A stretch of 64,000 bases of DNA. It comes from Arachidicoccus rhizosphaerae (GTDB lineage: Bacteria > Bacteroidota > Bacteroidia > Chitinophagales > Chitinophagaceae). Position 1 is the first letter of the stretch, and every line of letters begins with the position of its first letter. The notes under the pieces are model-generated. The model worked only from the letters and a program-made list of their open reading frames with translations. It did no database searches and was not told the DNA's origin. A program made the position numbers and the translations under genes. The stretch spans positions 157,776 to 221,775 of the forward strand of contig NZ_FNQY01000007.1 of the NCBI RefSeq assembly GCF_900107765.1. The letters run 5' to 3'. This document shows, in pieces, positions 54,114 through 62,862 of the stretch.

Positions 54114-54755
54114 TCAGGGTTGTACAAAGGGATTACCAGCCCTTTCATGGGCAATGGAGGTTTTGGGGCCATGTCCCGGATACACAACGGTTTCAGGCGG
54201 CAAATTGAATAATTTTTCCTTAATGCTATGTAAAAGTTGCTCGTGATTGCCTCCCGGCAGATCCGTTCTGCCGATACTCTCTAAAAATAAGGCATCACCG
54301 CTGATCACAAATTGCTGGGCGCTGCAATAAAAGGCCAGTGATCCGGGGCTGTGTCCCGGCACCAGGATTACTTCCAGCTCGTCACTGTCCAGTTTTATCA
54401 TGTCTCCCGGCTCAATAAAAGTAAAATCGCCTTTATACGCTGCGAATTCCAGACCGTACTTACTGCCTACTTCTTCGCTTTTGTCATGTAGTTGCTTTTC
54501 CAGCGGATGAATCTGGGGGGTAAGCTGATAGGCTTCAGCCAGCCATTTATTGCCAAATACATGATCCAGATGGCAGTGGGTATTGATGAGGGCTACCGGC
54601 TTAATGCCCCTTCTTAAGATAAAATCCTTTAAGGTCTGGGTTTCTGCCGGGAAGAAGGTTCCCGGGTCAAAAATAAGGGCATTGCCCTTTTCGTTGTAAA
54701 GGACATAGGTATTCTCCTGAAAAGGATTAAAGGTGAAGATTTCTATAGTAAACAT
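54114..54755 (-). CDS. Metallo-beta-lactamase-fold hydrolase (glyoxalase II-like)
   Basis: A cytoplasmic hydrolase of 213 residues with two metal ions expected in the active site. The metal-binding motif is NTHCHLDHVFG (HxHxDH), then GHSPGSLAFYC with the next His, GDALFLESIGRTDLPGG with the bridging Asp, and VYPGHGPKTSI with the last His. The layout matches YcbL-type glyoxalase II-like proteins, which cleave thioesters such as S-lactoylglutathione. Bacteroidota often lack glutathione, so the natural substrate is unclear. It is transcribed between the biotin ligase and the TlpA-like genes. Confidence 0.9.
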   Translation of the reverse strand: MFTIEIFTFNPFQENTYVLYNEKGNALIFDPGTFFPAETQTLKDFILRRGIKPVALINTHCHLDHVFGNKWLAEAYQLTPQIHPLEKQLHDKSEEVGSKYGLEFAAYKGDFTFIEPGDMIKLDSDELEVILVPGHSPGSLAFYCSAQQFVISGDALFLESIGRTDLPGGNHEQLLHSIKEKLFNLPPETVVYPGHGPKTSIAHERAGNPFVQP

Positions 54756-54815
54756 ACAGATGAATTAATGATGGTTTTATGTAAGAGATTAGGATGGAGC
54801 TGCTTTGTCAGAGTT

Positions 54816-55580
54816 TTATTTTCCCGGTTCAATGAGCCACTGGATTTCTCCGAACTGAAAATAGGGAACCGGAGCGCCTGTGATCCAGAGCCGGCCCTGG
54901 GCGTCTACGGCTTCAATGACGACCTCAAGGTCCTGAGGCGCCTGCGTCGCAACGCCCTGATAGCGAATGGGAACCGTTTGATTTTTAGCATATAGAACCT
55001 GGTTGTAATCCGAGAGCAAAGTGCCGGCGTCCTCAAGGAACTGCTGATAGCGTTTTTCCAGAAAGGTGCACAGCTCCCGGCTGCTGTCCTCAATGTCATA
55101 AGATTTGCCGGTGATCTGTCTAAGAGAAACTGCCTTGCCCGCCATCTGGTCGCTAAACTGGGTCTGGTTCATATTAATGCCCATTCCGGCGACGGCCCAC
55201 TGCCAATTTTTCCCTTTTATATTATTTTCAATTAATATGCCGACTGCCTTTCTGTCCGACCAGTAAATATCATTCGGCCATTTTATCCTGGTTTTTTCAC
55301 CGCCGTAATGGCTGAAAAAATCAAAAACGCCGAGGGCGATGGCCATGCTGAGTTCAAAATTCCGGGTGAGAGCAACGCCTTTCATGTCCAAAATGACCGA
55401 CAGGGCTATGTTCTGGCCCGGGGCACCCTGCCAGCTACGCCCTCTTTGTCCTTTTCCCCTGGACTGAAACCTGGCGAGGATGGCATGGCCGTGTTTTGCC
55501 AATCCTTGCAAGGCCAGGGTGGTGGCATAGTTGTTGGAACTCTCTACTTCGTCCAGAATCGTTAAGGGATTACCAATCAT
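54816..55580 (-). CDS. birA: Biotin--[acetyl-CoA-carboxylase] ligase (BirA catalytic type)
   Basis: Attaches biotin to carboxylase carrier domains through biotinyl-AMP. The 254 residues contain the catalytic domain only (class I): EVESSNNYATTLA at the start, the biotin/ATP loop RGKGQRGRSWQGAPGQNIALSVIL, and IKWPNDIYWSDRKAVGILIE. The C-terminal SH3-like part has GRLWITGAPVPYFQFGEIQWL. The N-terminal DNA-binding domain of E. coli BirA is missing, so it does not regulate transcription. It is divergent from rsfS. Confidence 0.92.
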   Translation of the reverse strand: MIGNPLTILDEVESSNNYATTLALQGLAKHGHAILARFQSRGKGQRGRSWQGAPGQNIALSVILDMKGVALTRNFELSMAIALGVFDFFSHYGGEKTRIKWPNDIYWSDRKAVGILIENNIKGKNWQWAVAGMGINMNQTQFSDQMAGKAVSLRQITGKSYDIEDSSRELCTFLEKRYQQFLEDAGTLLSDYNQVLYAKNQTVPIRYQGVATQAPQDLEVVIEAVDAQGRLWITGAPVPYFQFGEIQWLIEPGK

Positions 55581-55612
55581 GGAATTTCAGTGAAATTAGC
55601 GAAAAGAATTAC

Positions 55613-55620
55613 TACTTTTG
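55613..55620 (+). promoter_or_regulatory. -7 element of the rsfS promoter
   Basis: TACTTTTG is a perfect TAnnTTTG, 112 bp before the proposed rsfS start. No clear -33 TTTG was found. Confidence 0.4.
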
Positions 55621-55732
55621 CGAAGATAGGTCAATCAGCCCCGATTTCAGGGAACTAGTAAAAGTTAAAATTCTGGCTGGACAGCAATGTTTATCCAAAT
55701 TAAGCTATTTTTAAATTAATCTAATTTTAATA

Positions 55733-56131
55733 TTGACGACAAAAGCGACAAAGGAAACTCCGGCAAAGGTGACCAGGCTGGCAAAAAATGCTAAACTGAT
55801 CAAAACGATCATTGCAGCCATACAGGCCAAAAAAGGTGCGAATATCCTTTCTCTGGATTTGAGAAATATACCGGAAGCAGTAGCTGATTTCTTTATCATT
55901 TGTGAGGCGGACAGCACTACACAGGTAAAAGCCATCGGAGACTATATAGAAAAAGAAGTAAAAGAAAACTTAGGTGAAAACGCCTTCCATGCGGAAGGTA
56001 AAGGTTCGCTGAACTGGGTACTGGTTGATTTTGTAAATGTTGTGGCACACGTGATGTTGCCGGAGACCAGAAGGCTGTATAGCCTGGAGGAGCTCTGGTG
56101 TGATGCGCCGGAACAGAAATATGAATCCTGA
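55733..56131 (+). CDS. rsfS: Ribosome silencing factor RsfS
   Basis: Binds ribosomal protein L14 and stops subunit joining when nutrients are low. The 132 residues show the RsfS core: KGANILSLDLRNIPEAVADFFIICEADSTTQVKAIGDYI and the conserved GSLNWVLVDFVNVVAHVMLPETRRLYSLEELW. The only start that gives a full N-terminus is TTG at 55733; no in-frame ATG or GTG precedes the conserved core. The N-terminus is Lys/Thr-rich. It lies 72 bp before ftsH and may be transcribed with it. Confidence 0.92.
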   Translation: MTTKATKETPAKVTRLAKNAKLIKTIIAAIQAKKGANILSLDLRNIPEAVADFFIICEADSTTQVKAIGDYIEKEVKENLGENAFHAEGKGSLNWVLVDFVNVVAHVMLPETRRLYSLEELWCDAPEQKYES

Positions 56132-56203
56132 CCCACCTCAAATGTTAATAATCGAGCAATTACATAAACAACTGCAATAAGGTTTGCAGGATTTCAATCA
56201 TTT

Positions 56204-58306
56204 ATGGCACAAAACAACGACAAAAGAAGAATACCAAACCTAGGCGGAGGCCTCGGGTCAAACAATGGCCGTAAACCTTCAAAAGGTCCAAGTATTTACT
56301 GGATATATGGTTTGATTGTTATTGCTATTATCGGGTATAGCTATTTTGCTAAACAGAGTCCCGATAGAGTAACCATCACACAACCGGTCTTTACACAAGA
56401 CTTACTGGCACAAGGCGATGTTACCAAACTCGAACTGGTCGACAATGCGGAAAGCTATGTCCGGGTCTATATCAATAAAGACAGCTTGGGTAAACCATTT
56501 TACAAACAGACCTTTAAAAACCGCCTGGTCAATCTGGATAATTACGCCGGTGAACCGCTGTTTCAGTTCCGGGTAGTAGACCTTAAAAGTTTCCAGACGC
56601 AACTCAATGATTTTCTGGCGGCCAATCCGCAGATTAAGCAACCGGATATAGGTGTTGTAAGCGATACCAATTTCTGGAGCAGTCCGATATTCAGTACGTT
56701 GATTACGCTGGTCGGCCTGGCGCTGATCTGGATTCTTATGATGCGTAAGATGAGTGGCGGTATGGGTGGCGGCGCCGGCGGTGGCGGCGGCATCTTCTCG
56801 GTAGGTAAATCCAAGGCGCAGTTGTTTGAGAAAGGTTCCAAAATGGATATCACTTTCAAAGATGTGGCGGGCCTGGATGAGGCCAAGGTAGAAGTAATGG
56901 AAATTGTGGACTTCCTTAAAAGTCCGAAGAAATATACCAATCTGGGGGGTAAGATCCCTAAAGGAGCGCTGCTGGTAGGTCCTCCCGGTACGGGTAAGAC
57001 CCTGCTGGCTAAAGCGATGGCCGGTGAGGCGCAGGTACCGTTTTTCTCCATGTCAGGCTCTGACTTTGTGGAGATGTTTGTAGGGGTAGGGGCCAGCCGT
57101 GTTCGCGACCTCTTTAAACAGGCCAGAGAAAAAGCGCCTTGTATCATCTTTATAGATGAAATTGATGCCATCGGCCGTGCAAGAGGTAAAAATGCCATGA
57201 TGAGTAATGATGAAAGGGAAAATACCTTAAATCAGCTCCTGGTGGAAATGGATGGGTTTGGAGGAGACAGCGGTATTATTATCCTGGCTGCCACCAACAG
57301 ACCGGATGTGCTGGATAGTGCATTACTGCGCCCGGGTCGTTTTGATCGTCAGATCTCTATTGACCGTCCGGATGTAAAAGGAAGAGAAGATATCTTCCGT
57401 GTGCATTTAAAACCCATTAAAGTATCCCAGTCTCTGGATATTCATAAACTGGCAGAACAGACACCGGGCTTTGCCGGTGCAGACATCGCCAATATCTGTA
57501 ACGAAGCAGCGCTGATCGCTGCCAGAAAAGGTAAAGACGGTGTGGATATGGCTGATTTCAATGATGCTATTGACAGAGTCATTGGCGGACTGGAAAAGAA
57601 AAATAAGATCATCGCTCCGCATGAAAAAGAAATCATCGCTTATCATGAGGCAGGACACGCCATCTGCGGATGGTTTTTGGAACATGCCTATCCTTTATTA
57701 AAAGTGACGATTGTTCCAAGAGGAACCGCTGCCCTGGGTTATGCACAGTATACGCCCAAAGAGCAGTATCTCTATAATACGGATCAGTTACTGGATCAGA
57801 TTTGCATGACGCTGGGTGGTCGCGCCTCAGAACAGATTTTCTTTGGTAAAATCTCCACCGGAGCCTCCAATGACCTGCAGCAGGTTACCCGTACCGCTTA
57901 TTCCATGATTACCGTGTATGGTATGAATGAGAAAGTGGGGAATCTGAGCTATTATGATCCGCAGCAGGAAAATCAGTTCACCAAGCCTTTTAGTGAAGAG
58001 ACGGGTAAACTGATTGACGAGCAGGCAAGAGAGCTGGTTGAAAATGCTTATAAGCGTACTTTGGCCTTGCTGACGGAACGTAAGGAAGAAGTGGAAAAAC
58101 TGGCTAAAGCACTGCTGGAAAAAGAAGTATTGTTCAAAAGTGATGTAGAAGCCTTAATCGGTAAACGTCCGCATGACGATGAACCGGTGGAAGAGGATCC
58201 GCAACCAGCGGGCCTTAGCGAAGGCGTACCACCGTATGACGGTTCTATCAAGCAAGTGCCTTCTGCTTCCAGCGAAGAACAGCAAAATAAAAGCAGTATC
58301 GCCTGA
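56204..58306 (+). CDS. ftsH: ATP-dependent zinc metalloprotease FtsH
   Basis: A membrane-bound AAA+ protease that removes damaged or short-lived membrane and regulatory proteins. Two membrane spans (about 30-47 and 162-180) surround a periplasmic domain. A Gly-rich linker (GGGMGG-type, about 185-198) precedes the AAA domain with Walker A GPPGTGKT at 259-266, Walker B FIDEID and the [20 protein letters not shown]. The zinc site is HEAGH at 481-485. The tail of about 45 residues is acidic and Pro/Ser-rich. The length is 700. A hairpin terminator follows at 58359-58405. Confidence 0.97.
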   Translation: MAQNNDKRRIPNLGGGLGSNNGRKPSKGPSIYWIYGLIVIAIIGYSYFAKQSPDRVTITQPVFTQDLLAQGDVTKLELVDNAESYVRVYINKDSLGKPFYKQTFKNRLVNLDNYAGEPLFQFRVVDLKSFQTQLNDFLAANPQIKQPDIGVVSDTNFWSSPIFSTLITLVGLALIWILMMRKMSGGMGGGAGGGGGIFSVGKSKAQLFEKGSKMDITFKDVAGLDEAKVEVMEIVDFLKSPKKYTNLGGKIPKGALLVGPPGTGKTLLAKAMAGEAQVPFFSMSGSDFVEMFVGVGASRVRDLFKQAREKAPCIIFIDEIDAIGRARGKNAMMSNDERENTLNQLLVEMDGFGGDSGIIILAATNRPDVLDSALLRPGRFDRQISIDRPDVKGREDIFRVHLKPIKVSQSLDIHKLAEQTPGFAGADIANICNEAALIAARKGKDGVDMADFNDAIDRVIGGLEKKNKIIAPHEKEIIAYHEAGHAICGWFLEHAYPLLKVTIVPRGTAALGYAQYTPKEQYLYNTDQLLDQICMTLGGRASEQIFFGKISTGASNDLQQVTRTAYSMITVYGMNEKVGNLSYYDPQQENQFTKPFSEETGKLIDEQARELVENAYKRTLALLTERKEEVEKLAKALLEKEVLFKSDVEALIGKRPHDDEPVEEDPQPAGLSEGVPPYDGSIKQVPSASSEEQQNKSSIA

Positions 58307-58358
58307 TCTTTAAGGTGCTGAACAGAGATCGATTGAGGCAATACATACAAGCATAAGA

Positions 58359-58405
58359 GAAAATGCCTATCTGACCAGTTTTGAGCTGTGTAGGTAGGCA
58401 TTTTC
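58359..58405 (+). terminator. Hairpin after ftsH
   Basis: GAAAATGCCTA (58359-58369) pairs perfectly with TAGGCATTTTC (58395-58405). The 25-nt loop is long for a classic terminator, but the T-rich 3' arm fits partial termination before the LUD gene. Confidence 0.55.
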
Positions 58406-58452
58406 CCATTACTGCCGTACCTTTAATACAGAAAAACAGAGATATCCCGAAC

Positions 58453-59097
58453 ATGAAAACCTTAACGGCCAAGGAACAGATATTAAACCGGATTAAAAAA
58501 TCACTTTCCCAGAGCACACCCATGCCTTTCCCTGAGAAACAGAGCATGGGCAGACAACAAGTGATACAGCCTAAAACCGAAGAACTCACCGTACTGTTTG
58601 CAGAGAATTTTTCTGCCGTACAGGGGCAGTTCATCTACTGTGTGGATGAGGCGGAACTGGTGGCAAAAATCTCCGGTTTGCAGCAGCACAGAAACTGGCC
58701 CCGGATTTTTTGCCGGGAAACAGCCCTGATTGATTTATTGCAGAAGCATGATTTCAGGGGGCTGGAGTTCAGTCCGCAGGCAGCAGCGCCGGTCGCCATT
58801 ACCGGTTGTGAAAAACTGATTGCCAGGACAGGCAGCATTATGATGAGTAGCCGTCAGACCAGTGGCAGAACAACCAGTGTTTATACCCCCATTCATATCT
58901 GTATTGCCTTTACCAGTCAGCTGGTCTATGATATTGAGGAAGGCCTGACTTTTATTCAGCAGGGACAAAAAAATATGCCTTCACTCATTACGCTGGCTAC
59001 CGGTCCCAGCCGAACAGCAGATATTGAAAAGACCCTGGTGGTAGGTATACACGGACCTGGAGAAGTTTATTGCTTTGTAGTGGAGGATCAATTATAA
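58453..59097 (+). CDS. LUD-domain protein (LutC/YkgG-like, DUF162)
   Basis: LUD proteins take part in lactate oxidation when encoded with LutA and LutB, but neither is present here. The ATG at 58453 gives MKTLTAKEQILNRIKKSL, the usual helical N-terminus of the family; the reading frame is open further upstream to 58381. The 214 residues contain AAAPVAITGCEKLIARTGSIMMSS and the C-terminal LITLATGPSRTADIEKTLVVGIHGPGEVYCFVVE, which is the LUD signature (GPSRTADIE). It ends 16 bp before the LpxH-like start, so the two are probably one operon. Function without LutAB is unknown. Confidence 0.85.
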   Translation: MKTLTAKEQILNRIKKSLSQSTPMPFPEKQSMGRQQVIQPKTEELTVLFAENFSAVQGQFIYCVDEAELVAKISGLQQHRNWPRIFCRETALIDLLQKHDFRGLEFSPQAAAPVAITGCEKLIARTGSIMMSSRQTSGRTTSVYTPIHICIAFTSQLVYDIEEGLTFIQQGQKNMPSLITLATGPSRTADIEKTLVVGIHGPGEVYCFVVEDQL

Positions 59098-59113
59098 TTT
59101 GACTAAAATCATT

Positions 59114-59926
59114 ATGACAGATACAGCCACTCAGCCCATCCTTTTACAGACCGCCAGCCCGGATAAGCAGATTTATTTTCTGTCCGATTTTCATCTGGGA
59201 GCACCGGATTATGAAGCCAGTCTGATCCGGGAAAAAAAGATCCTGCAATTTCTGGATAGCATTGAAGGCCGGACGGCTGAGTTATTTATTCTGGGAGATA
59301 TGTTTGATTTCTGGTACGAATACAAGCAGGTCGTGCCTAAAAACTATGTGCGTCTGCTGGGAAGGCTGGCAGCTATTGCAGATCACGGCACGCGTATTCA
59401 CTTTTTTGTGGGCAACCATGATATGTGGATGAACAATTATTTTGAAAAAGAATTAGGCATACAGGTGTATTTCCAGGAGCAGACCTTCCGGTCGGGAGAT
59501 AAAAGTTTTTATGTTGCTCATGGAGACGGGTTAGGCCCCGGAGATAAAGGATATAAGTTTTTAAAGAAGATCTTCAGAAGTAAATGCTGTAACTGGCTCT
59601 TTGGCAAATTGCACCCGGACTGGGGTATCGGCCTGGCTAATTACTTCAGTCGTAAAAGCAGAGCTAAGACCGGTACGGCAGATGATACCTGGATGGGGGA
59701 ACAGCAGGAGTGGCTGGTGATTCACTCCAGGGATATTTTGCGAAGGACGCATTTTGACTATTTTGTCTATGGACACAGGCATTATCCCATTCAGCTGGAT
59801 TTGACAGCAAGTGAAGGACAACAACCAGGAGGTAGTCAGTATATCAATTTAGGGGACTGGATTACTAATTTTACTTATGCCAGTTTTGACGGCACTAAAA
59901 TGCAGTTGCATAAATGGGATATATAA
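59114..59926 (+). CDS. UDP-2,3-diacylglucosamine diphosphatase-like metallophosphatase (LpxH-like)
   Basis: In lipid A synthesis LpxH cleaves UDP-2,3-diacylglucosamine to lipid X and UMP. ATG at 59114 is preferred over an in-frame TTG at 59099. The calcineurin-type metal motifs are all present: FLSDFHLGAPD, LGDMFDFWYEY, FVGNHDMW, VAHGDGLGPGD and VYGHRHYP. The insert between the last two (FRSKCCNWLFGKLHPDWGIGLANYFSRKSR) is the lid seen in LpxH-type enzymes. The 271 residues lack a signal peptide. The next gene overlaps its end by 13 bp, which suggests translational coupling. Confidence 0.88.
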   Translation: MTDTATQPILLQTASPDKQIYFLSDFHLGAPDYEASLIREKKILQFLDSIEGRTAELFILGDMFDFWYEYKQVVPKNYVRLLGRLAAIADHGTRIHFFVGNHDMWMNNYFEKELGIQVYFQEQTFRSGDKSFYVAHGDGLGPGDKGYKFLKKIFRSKCCNWLFGKLHPDWGIGLANYFSRKSRAKTGTADDTWMGEQQEWLVIHSRDILRRTHFDYFVYGHRHYPIQLDLTASEGQQPGGSQYINLGDWITNFTYASFDGTKMQLHKWDI

Positions 59927-60933
59927 TCACATATGGCAAAAAGGAGCCAGGTCTTGCGGTACAAGAGCTTAGGCTTCCCCGGCGTTTAAGCACCTTAAAA
60001 TGTGCCTATACAGCTATTGCTATGGCTGCTTGCATGATACTGCTTTTTATAAACGTTGCTGCTTGGGCGCAAACGGGTAGTCAAAGAAATGACGAGACCC
60101 TTATATCTGGTTTTCCGGCAGGATTAAATATTCAGGGTGATTTTCGGCATTTTGAACTGGACAAGCTGGGTAATTTATTTTTAATCAGTGAACAGGGCAG
60201 TAAGATCACGCAGTATAATAAGGCAGGGGAATTAGTCAACCATTATGATAATGTCAGCAGTTATGGGGCTATCAGTGAACTGGATGTGACCAACCCTTTG
60301 AAAATTGCGGTCTATTACAGGGACTATGCGACCATCGTCGTGCTGGATCGTTTTTTAAGCCCGGTAAATACCATTGATCTAAGAAATGCAGGTATATGGG
60401 AGGCCGAGACGATCGCTAGCAGTTATGATAACCAGTTCTGGGTCTATGATAAACAAGACGCCAAGATTAAAAAAATAAACGGGCAGGGAAAAGTAACCTT
60501 TGCCAGTAATGATTTAAGACAGGTATTTGATGACGGTGTAAATCCCGTCAAACTACTGGACAGAGATGGTCTTTTGTATGCCTATGATCCTAGCTACGGT
60601 TGGTATATCTTTGACTATTATGGCGCCCTAAATCAAAAAATACCGGAGAAAGGATTAAAGGATATAAGTGTTACGGAAGGCATCTTAACGGGTAGAAAAG
60701 AAAAAGGCGGACAGGCTTATCTCTGGATGCTTAACTCGGACCCGCGTCAATTAGAAGCTGTCCCGATAGAGCAGCAGATTTTCAAAGACGGATCTTATGG
60801 CGTTGATGTTCCTTCTGGCAACTCAGCTTCAGCTATCCAGGTTCGTCAGACACAGTATTTAGGCCGGTCTGCAGAAATGCTGGTATTAACGAATAATGGA
60901 CTTGGAAAAATACCTTTAGCAGTCAATAAGTAA
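59914..60933 (+). CDS. Secreted protein of unknown function, probable beta-propeller
   Basis: Not recognised as a named family. The start at 59914 lies inside the LpxH-like gene and gives a 30-residue basic N-terminus before a hydrophobic signal segment (about 31-53, ending AAWAQ); Met37 is another possible start. The remaining 285 residues consist of short beta-strand repeats (FELDKLGNLFLISEQGSKITQYNKAG, WEAETIASSYDNQFWVYDKQDAKIKKING, LLDRDGLLYAYDPSYGWYIFDYYGALN), as in NHL/SMP-30-like propellers. It is probably periplasmic. Position next to an LpxH-like gene is common synteny in related genomes and does not reveal its role. Confidence 0.75.
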   Translation: MGYIITYGKKEPGLAVQELRLPRRLSTLKCAYTAIAMAACMILLFINVAAWAQTGSQRNDETLISGFPAGLNIQGDFRHFELDKLGNLFLISEQGSKITQYNKAGELVNHYDNVSSYGAISELDVTNPLKIAVYYRDYATIVVLDRFLSPVNTIDLRNAGIWEAETIASSYDNQFWVYDKQDAKIKKINGQGKVTFASNDLRQVFDDGVNPVKLLDRDGLLYAYDPSYGWYIFDYYGALNQKIPEKGLKDISVTEGILTGRKEKGGQAYLWMLNSDPRQLEAVPIEQQIFKDGSYGVDVPSGNSASAIQVRQTQYLGRSAEMLVLTNNGLGKIPLAVNK

Positions 60934-61004
60934 TCGGGGCGGGGACTGTTAAGGGGGGATCGATCTTAAATCTTCAATAATATTTATCTAATCAGGTTTA
61001 ACTT

Positions 61005-62093
61005 ATGGCGGAGAATTTCTTACAACAGGTAGTCTTAAGCAACAAGATAGAACAGTGGCTGATTGCACTGGGTATTATTGTATTTATGGTTTTATTCGCG
61101 CATGGCATTTCCAGGCTCGTCGCCTGGTTTAGCGTAAAGTATCTGACCAAGGTAGACCATGCGAACTTTAAAGAAACCATCAACGATCGTTTGGTCAGGC
61201 CACTGAGTCGGTTTTTATTCTGGCTTATAGCCGTGATTGCCTTGAATAACCTGGTATTCCCAAAAGTGCTGGATTTTATGGTTTTCAAAATGCCTTTTAG
61301 TCATCTGGTTCAGAAACTGGCATTATCCTTTGTTATATTTCTATTTTTTAATATGCTGATCGGTGTGGTGTATATGATCGCTACAGTTTTTAAAAGGTCT
61401 GCGACCAGAAAAGCGGACCGATCGCTGATTCAGCTCGCATCTTTACTTTCTGATTTAATCCGGGCAGTTTTGGCCGCCTTATGTATTCTGGTGATTGTAA
61501 AGACGCTGTTTAATATCACGGCGGCATCCTTTGCTACCAGTATTGGTCTGGTCACTGCAGCATTGGCACTGGCAGCCAAAGACACGGTAGAGAATATTAT
61601 CTGCTCAATTATAATACTACTGGATAAGCCCTTTTTACTCGGGGATTATATTACGGTAAGTGGCGTCAGTGGCAATGTGGAAAGAATAGGCCTTCGAAGA
61701 ACGGTGCTGAGAACGGATAATAAAACGCTGGTCAGCGTTCCCAACAGGGACCTTACCGGCAATAAGCTGGAGAATGTCAGTAACCAGACATTTAGAAGGT
61801 TCCGTCAGGAGATCAGGTTAATTCCGGGAAGTCAGGCGGATCAGTTGGAGGCTTTTGTGAAAGCCATTAAAGACATTTTAAAAGAACAAGGCAATACCAT
61901 CACTTCCAATACTGTCTATTTGAAAAATACCGGTAACCAGGGCCATATCATCTATATGGAATATTTTGTATCCATTAGTATGACGAGCGCGGATTTTTAT
62001 AAGTTGAATGAAAAGATTAATTTGTCGGTAATCTCAAAAATGGAACAACTGCAATTACAGCAGGTAGTATTGATGGCGGATTTAAATAAGTAG
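61005..62093 (+). CDS. MscS-family mechanosensitive channel
   Basis: Inner-membrane channel that opens under osmotic downshock. The 362 residues have membrane segments near 15-35, 65-85, 95-120 and 140-165. The pore-lining helix is Ala/Gly-rich: ASFATSIGLVTAALALAAKDTVENIICSIIILLDKPFLLGDYI. The beta domain VSGNVERIGLRRTVLRTDNKTLVSVPNRDL follows, then the C-terminal alpha/beta domain. The gene has its own 71-bp upstream gap and is the last core-type gene before the mobile DNA. Confidence 0.92.
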   Translation: MAENFLQQVVLSNKIEQWLIALGIIVFMVLFAHGISRLVAWFSVKYLTKVDHANFKETINDRLVRPLSRFLFWLIAVIALNNLVFPKVLDFMVFKMPFSHLVQKLALSFVIFLFFNMLIGVVYMIATVFKRSATRKADRSLIQLASLLSDLIRAVLAALCILVIVKTLFNITAASFATSIGLVTAALALAAKDTVENIICSIIILLDKPFLLGDYITVSGVSGNVERIGLRRTVLRTDNKTLVSVPNRDLTGNKLENVSNQTFRRFRQEIRLIPGSQADQLEAFVKAIKDILKEQGNTITSNTVYLKNTGNQGHIIYMEYFVSISMTSADFYKLNEKINLSVISKMEQLQLQQVVLMADLNK

Positions 62094-62581
62094 AGCCGAA
62101 CAGCCTGAAAGAAATTTTCTTGTTATAAAAAATCAGCACCCCCTTTTTAAAAGGACAATCTGCCCCCCTGCCGGCGGCTGTTGATGGCTCTTCTGATTGT
62201 CTCATCTATTGCTGGATCCCAGGCCCTAAGTATAGCCTATATATCTATTAAGCGCATTGATAAAATAATAAAAAAAACATGCTGTTTTAACCACCTTGAT
62301 TTTTTAGGTGAGTAAGTACTATGGGTGCTATGACGCTTTGTATGGAAAGCTCAAAAATACGGCATTTCTATAATACGAGTCCATTTTTGGGATGGACTCC
62401 TTATTCATGCTTTTTAGTGCCCTGTCGATTATTTCAATTAATGTAGATATTCAACGGATGATTGGCTTTCATCGAAGGATGACTTGGAGCATAACGGTTA
62501 TTGCAATGCGTTTCATAAAAGAATATTGCCGTTTTAAGAAATACCCATGCGAAGCGTCAAAGCTCCATTTTGGGCTACCTA
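62094..62581. other. Gene-free stretch with imperfect inverted repeat
   Basis: 488 bp without a convincing gene. The 85-codon frame at 62392-62649 resembles nothing and runs into the Rpn fragment on the other strand. The stretch contains the imperfect inverted repeat at 62324-62566 and looks like decayed DNA. Confidence 0.5.
62324..62566. repeat. Imperfect inverted repeat, possible decayed mobile element
   Basis: The left arm (62324-62364) and the reverse complement of the right arm (62527-62566) agree at about 30 of 40 positions, with a core of CCAT, AAGCGTCA and TGCCGT in the same order. The arms lie about 160 bp apart, so the unit is about 243 bp. It resembles a degraded MITE or the ends of a lost element. 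Confidence 0.4.
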
Positions 62582-62845
62582 TTAGATTTCTTTGTGCTGC
62601 TCATTTTGGATGGCCAGGACAAAGGATTCGTCAACAGACACTACCTTAGCGATTTCCGCAACGGATAATTGGGTCATCTCTAAAAGGGATTTTATCCATT
62701 CGGTTGTCAATTCAATTCTTTCTTTTTCTCTCCCTCTTGCTTCTCCGATTGCTTCACCTTCTTCACGTGATGTTTTATTGGTGGCATAATCATCAGCTAA
62801 CCGTTTGAGGCTAAGTTCGTAATCTTCTTTCTGCTTTTTTGACAT
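62582..62845 (-). pseudogene. C-terminal fragment of an Rpn/PD-(D/E)XK nuclease-family protein
   Basis: The fragment begins MSKKQKEDYELSLKRLADD, followed by the charged EEGEAIGEARGREKE stretch and a short helical end (SLLEMTQLSVAEIAKVVSVDESFVLAIQ). This is the usual C-terminal tail of Rpn-type recombination-promoting nucleases, in which a PD-(D/E)XK domain of about 200 residues comes first. Here that domain is absent: the frame stays open upstream only as far as the end of the IS30 element at 62861. Insertion therefore removed the catalytic part, and 87 residues remain. It is unlikely to be functional. Confidence 0.75.
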
Positions 62846-62862
62846 ATTTACTATTCCTGTGT

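Noticed and set aside
56563..57198. Minus-strand reading frame of 211 codons inside ftsH
   Set aside because: It is antisense to the conserved AAA domain and arises from the codon pattern of ftsH.
62392..62649. Plus-strand reading frame of 85 codons near the IS30 element
   Set aside because: It overlaps the Rpn fragment on the opposite strand, has unusual composition and no recognisable motif.
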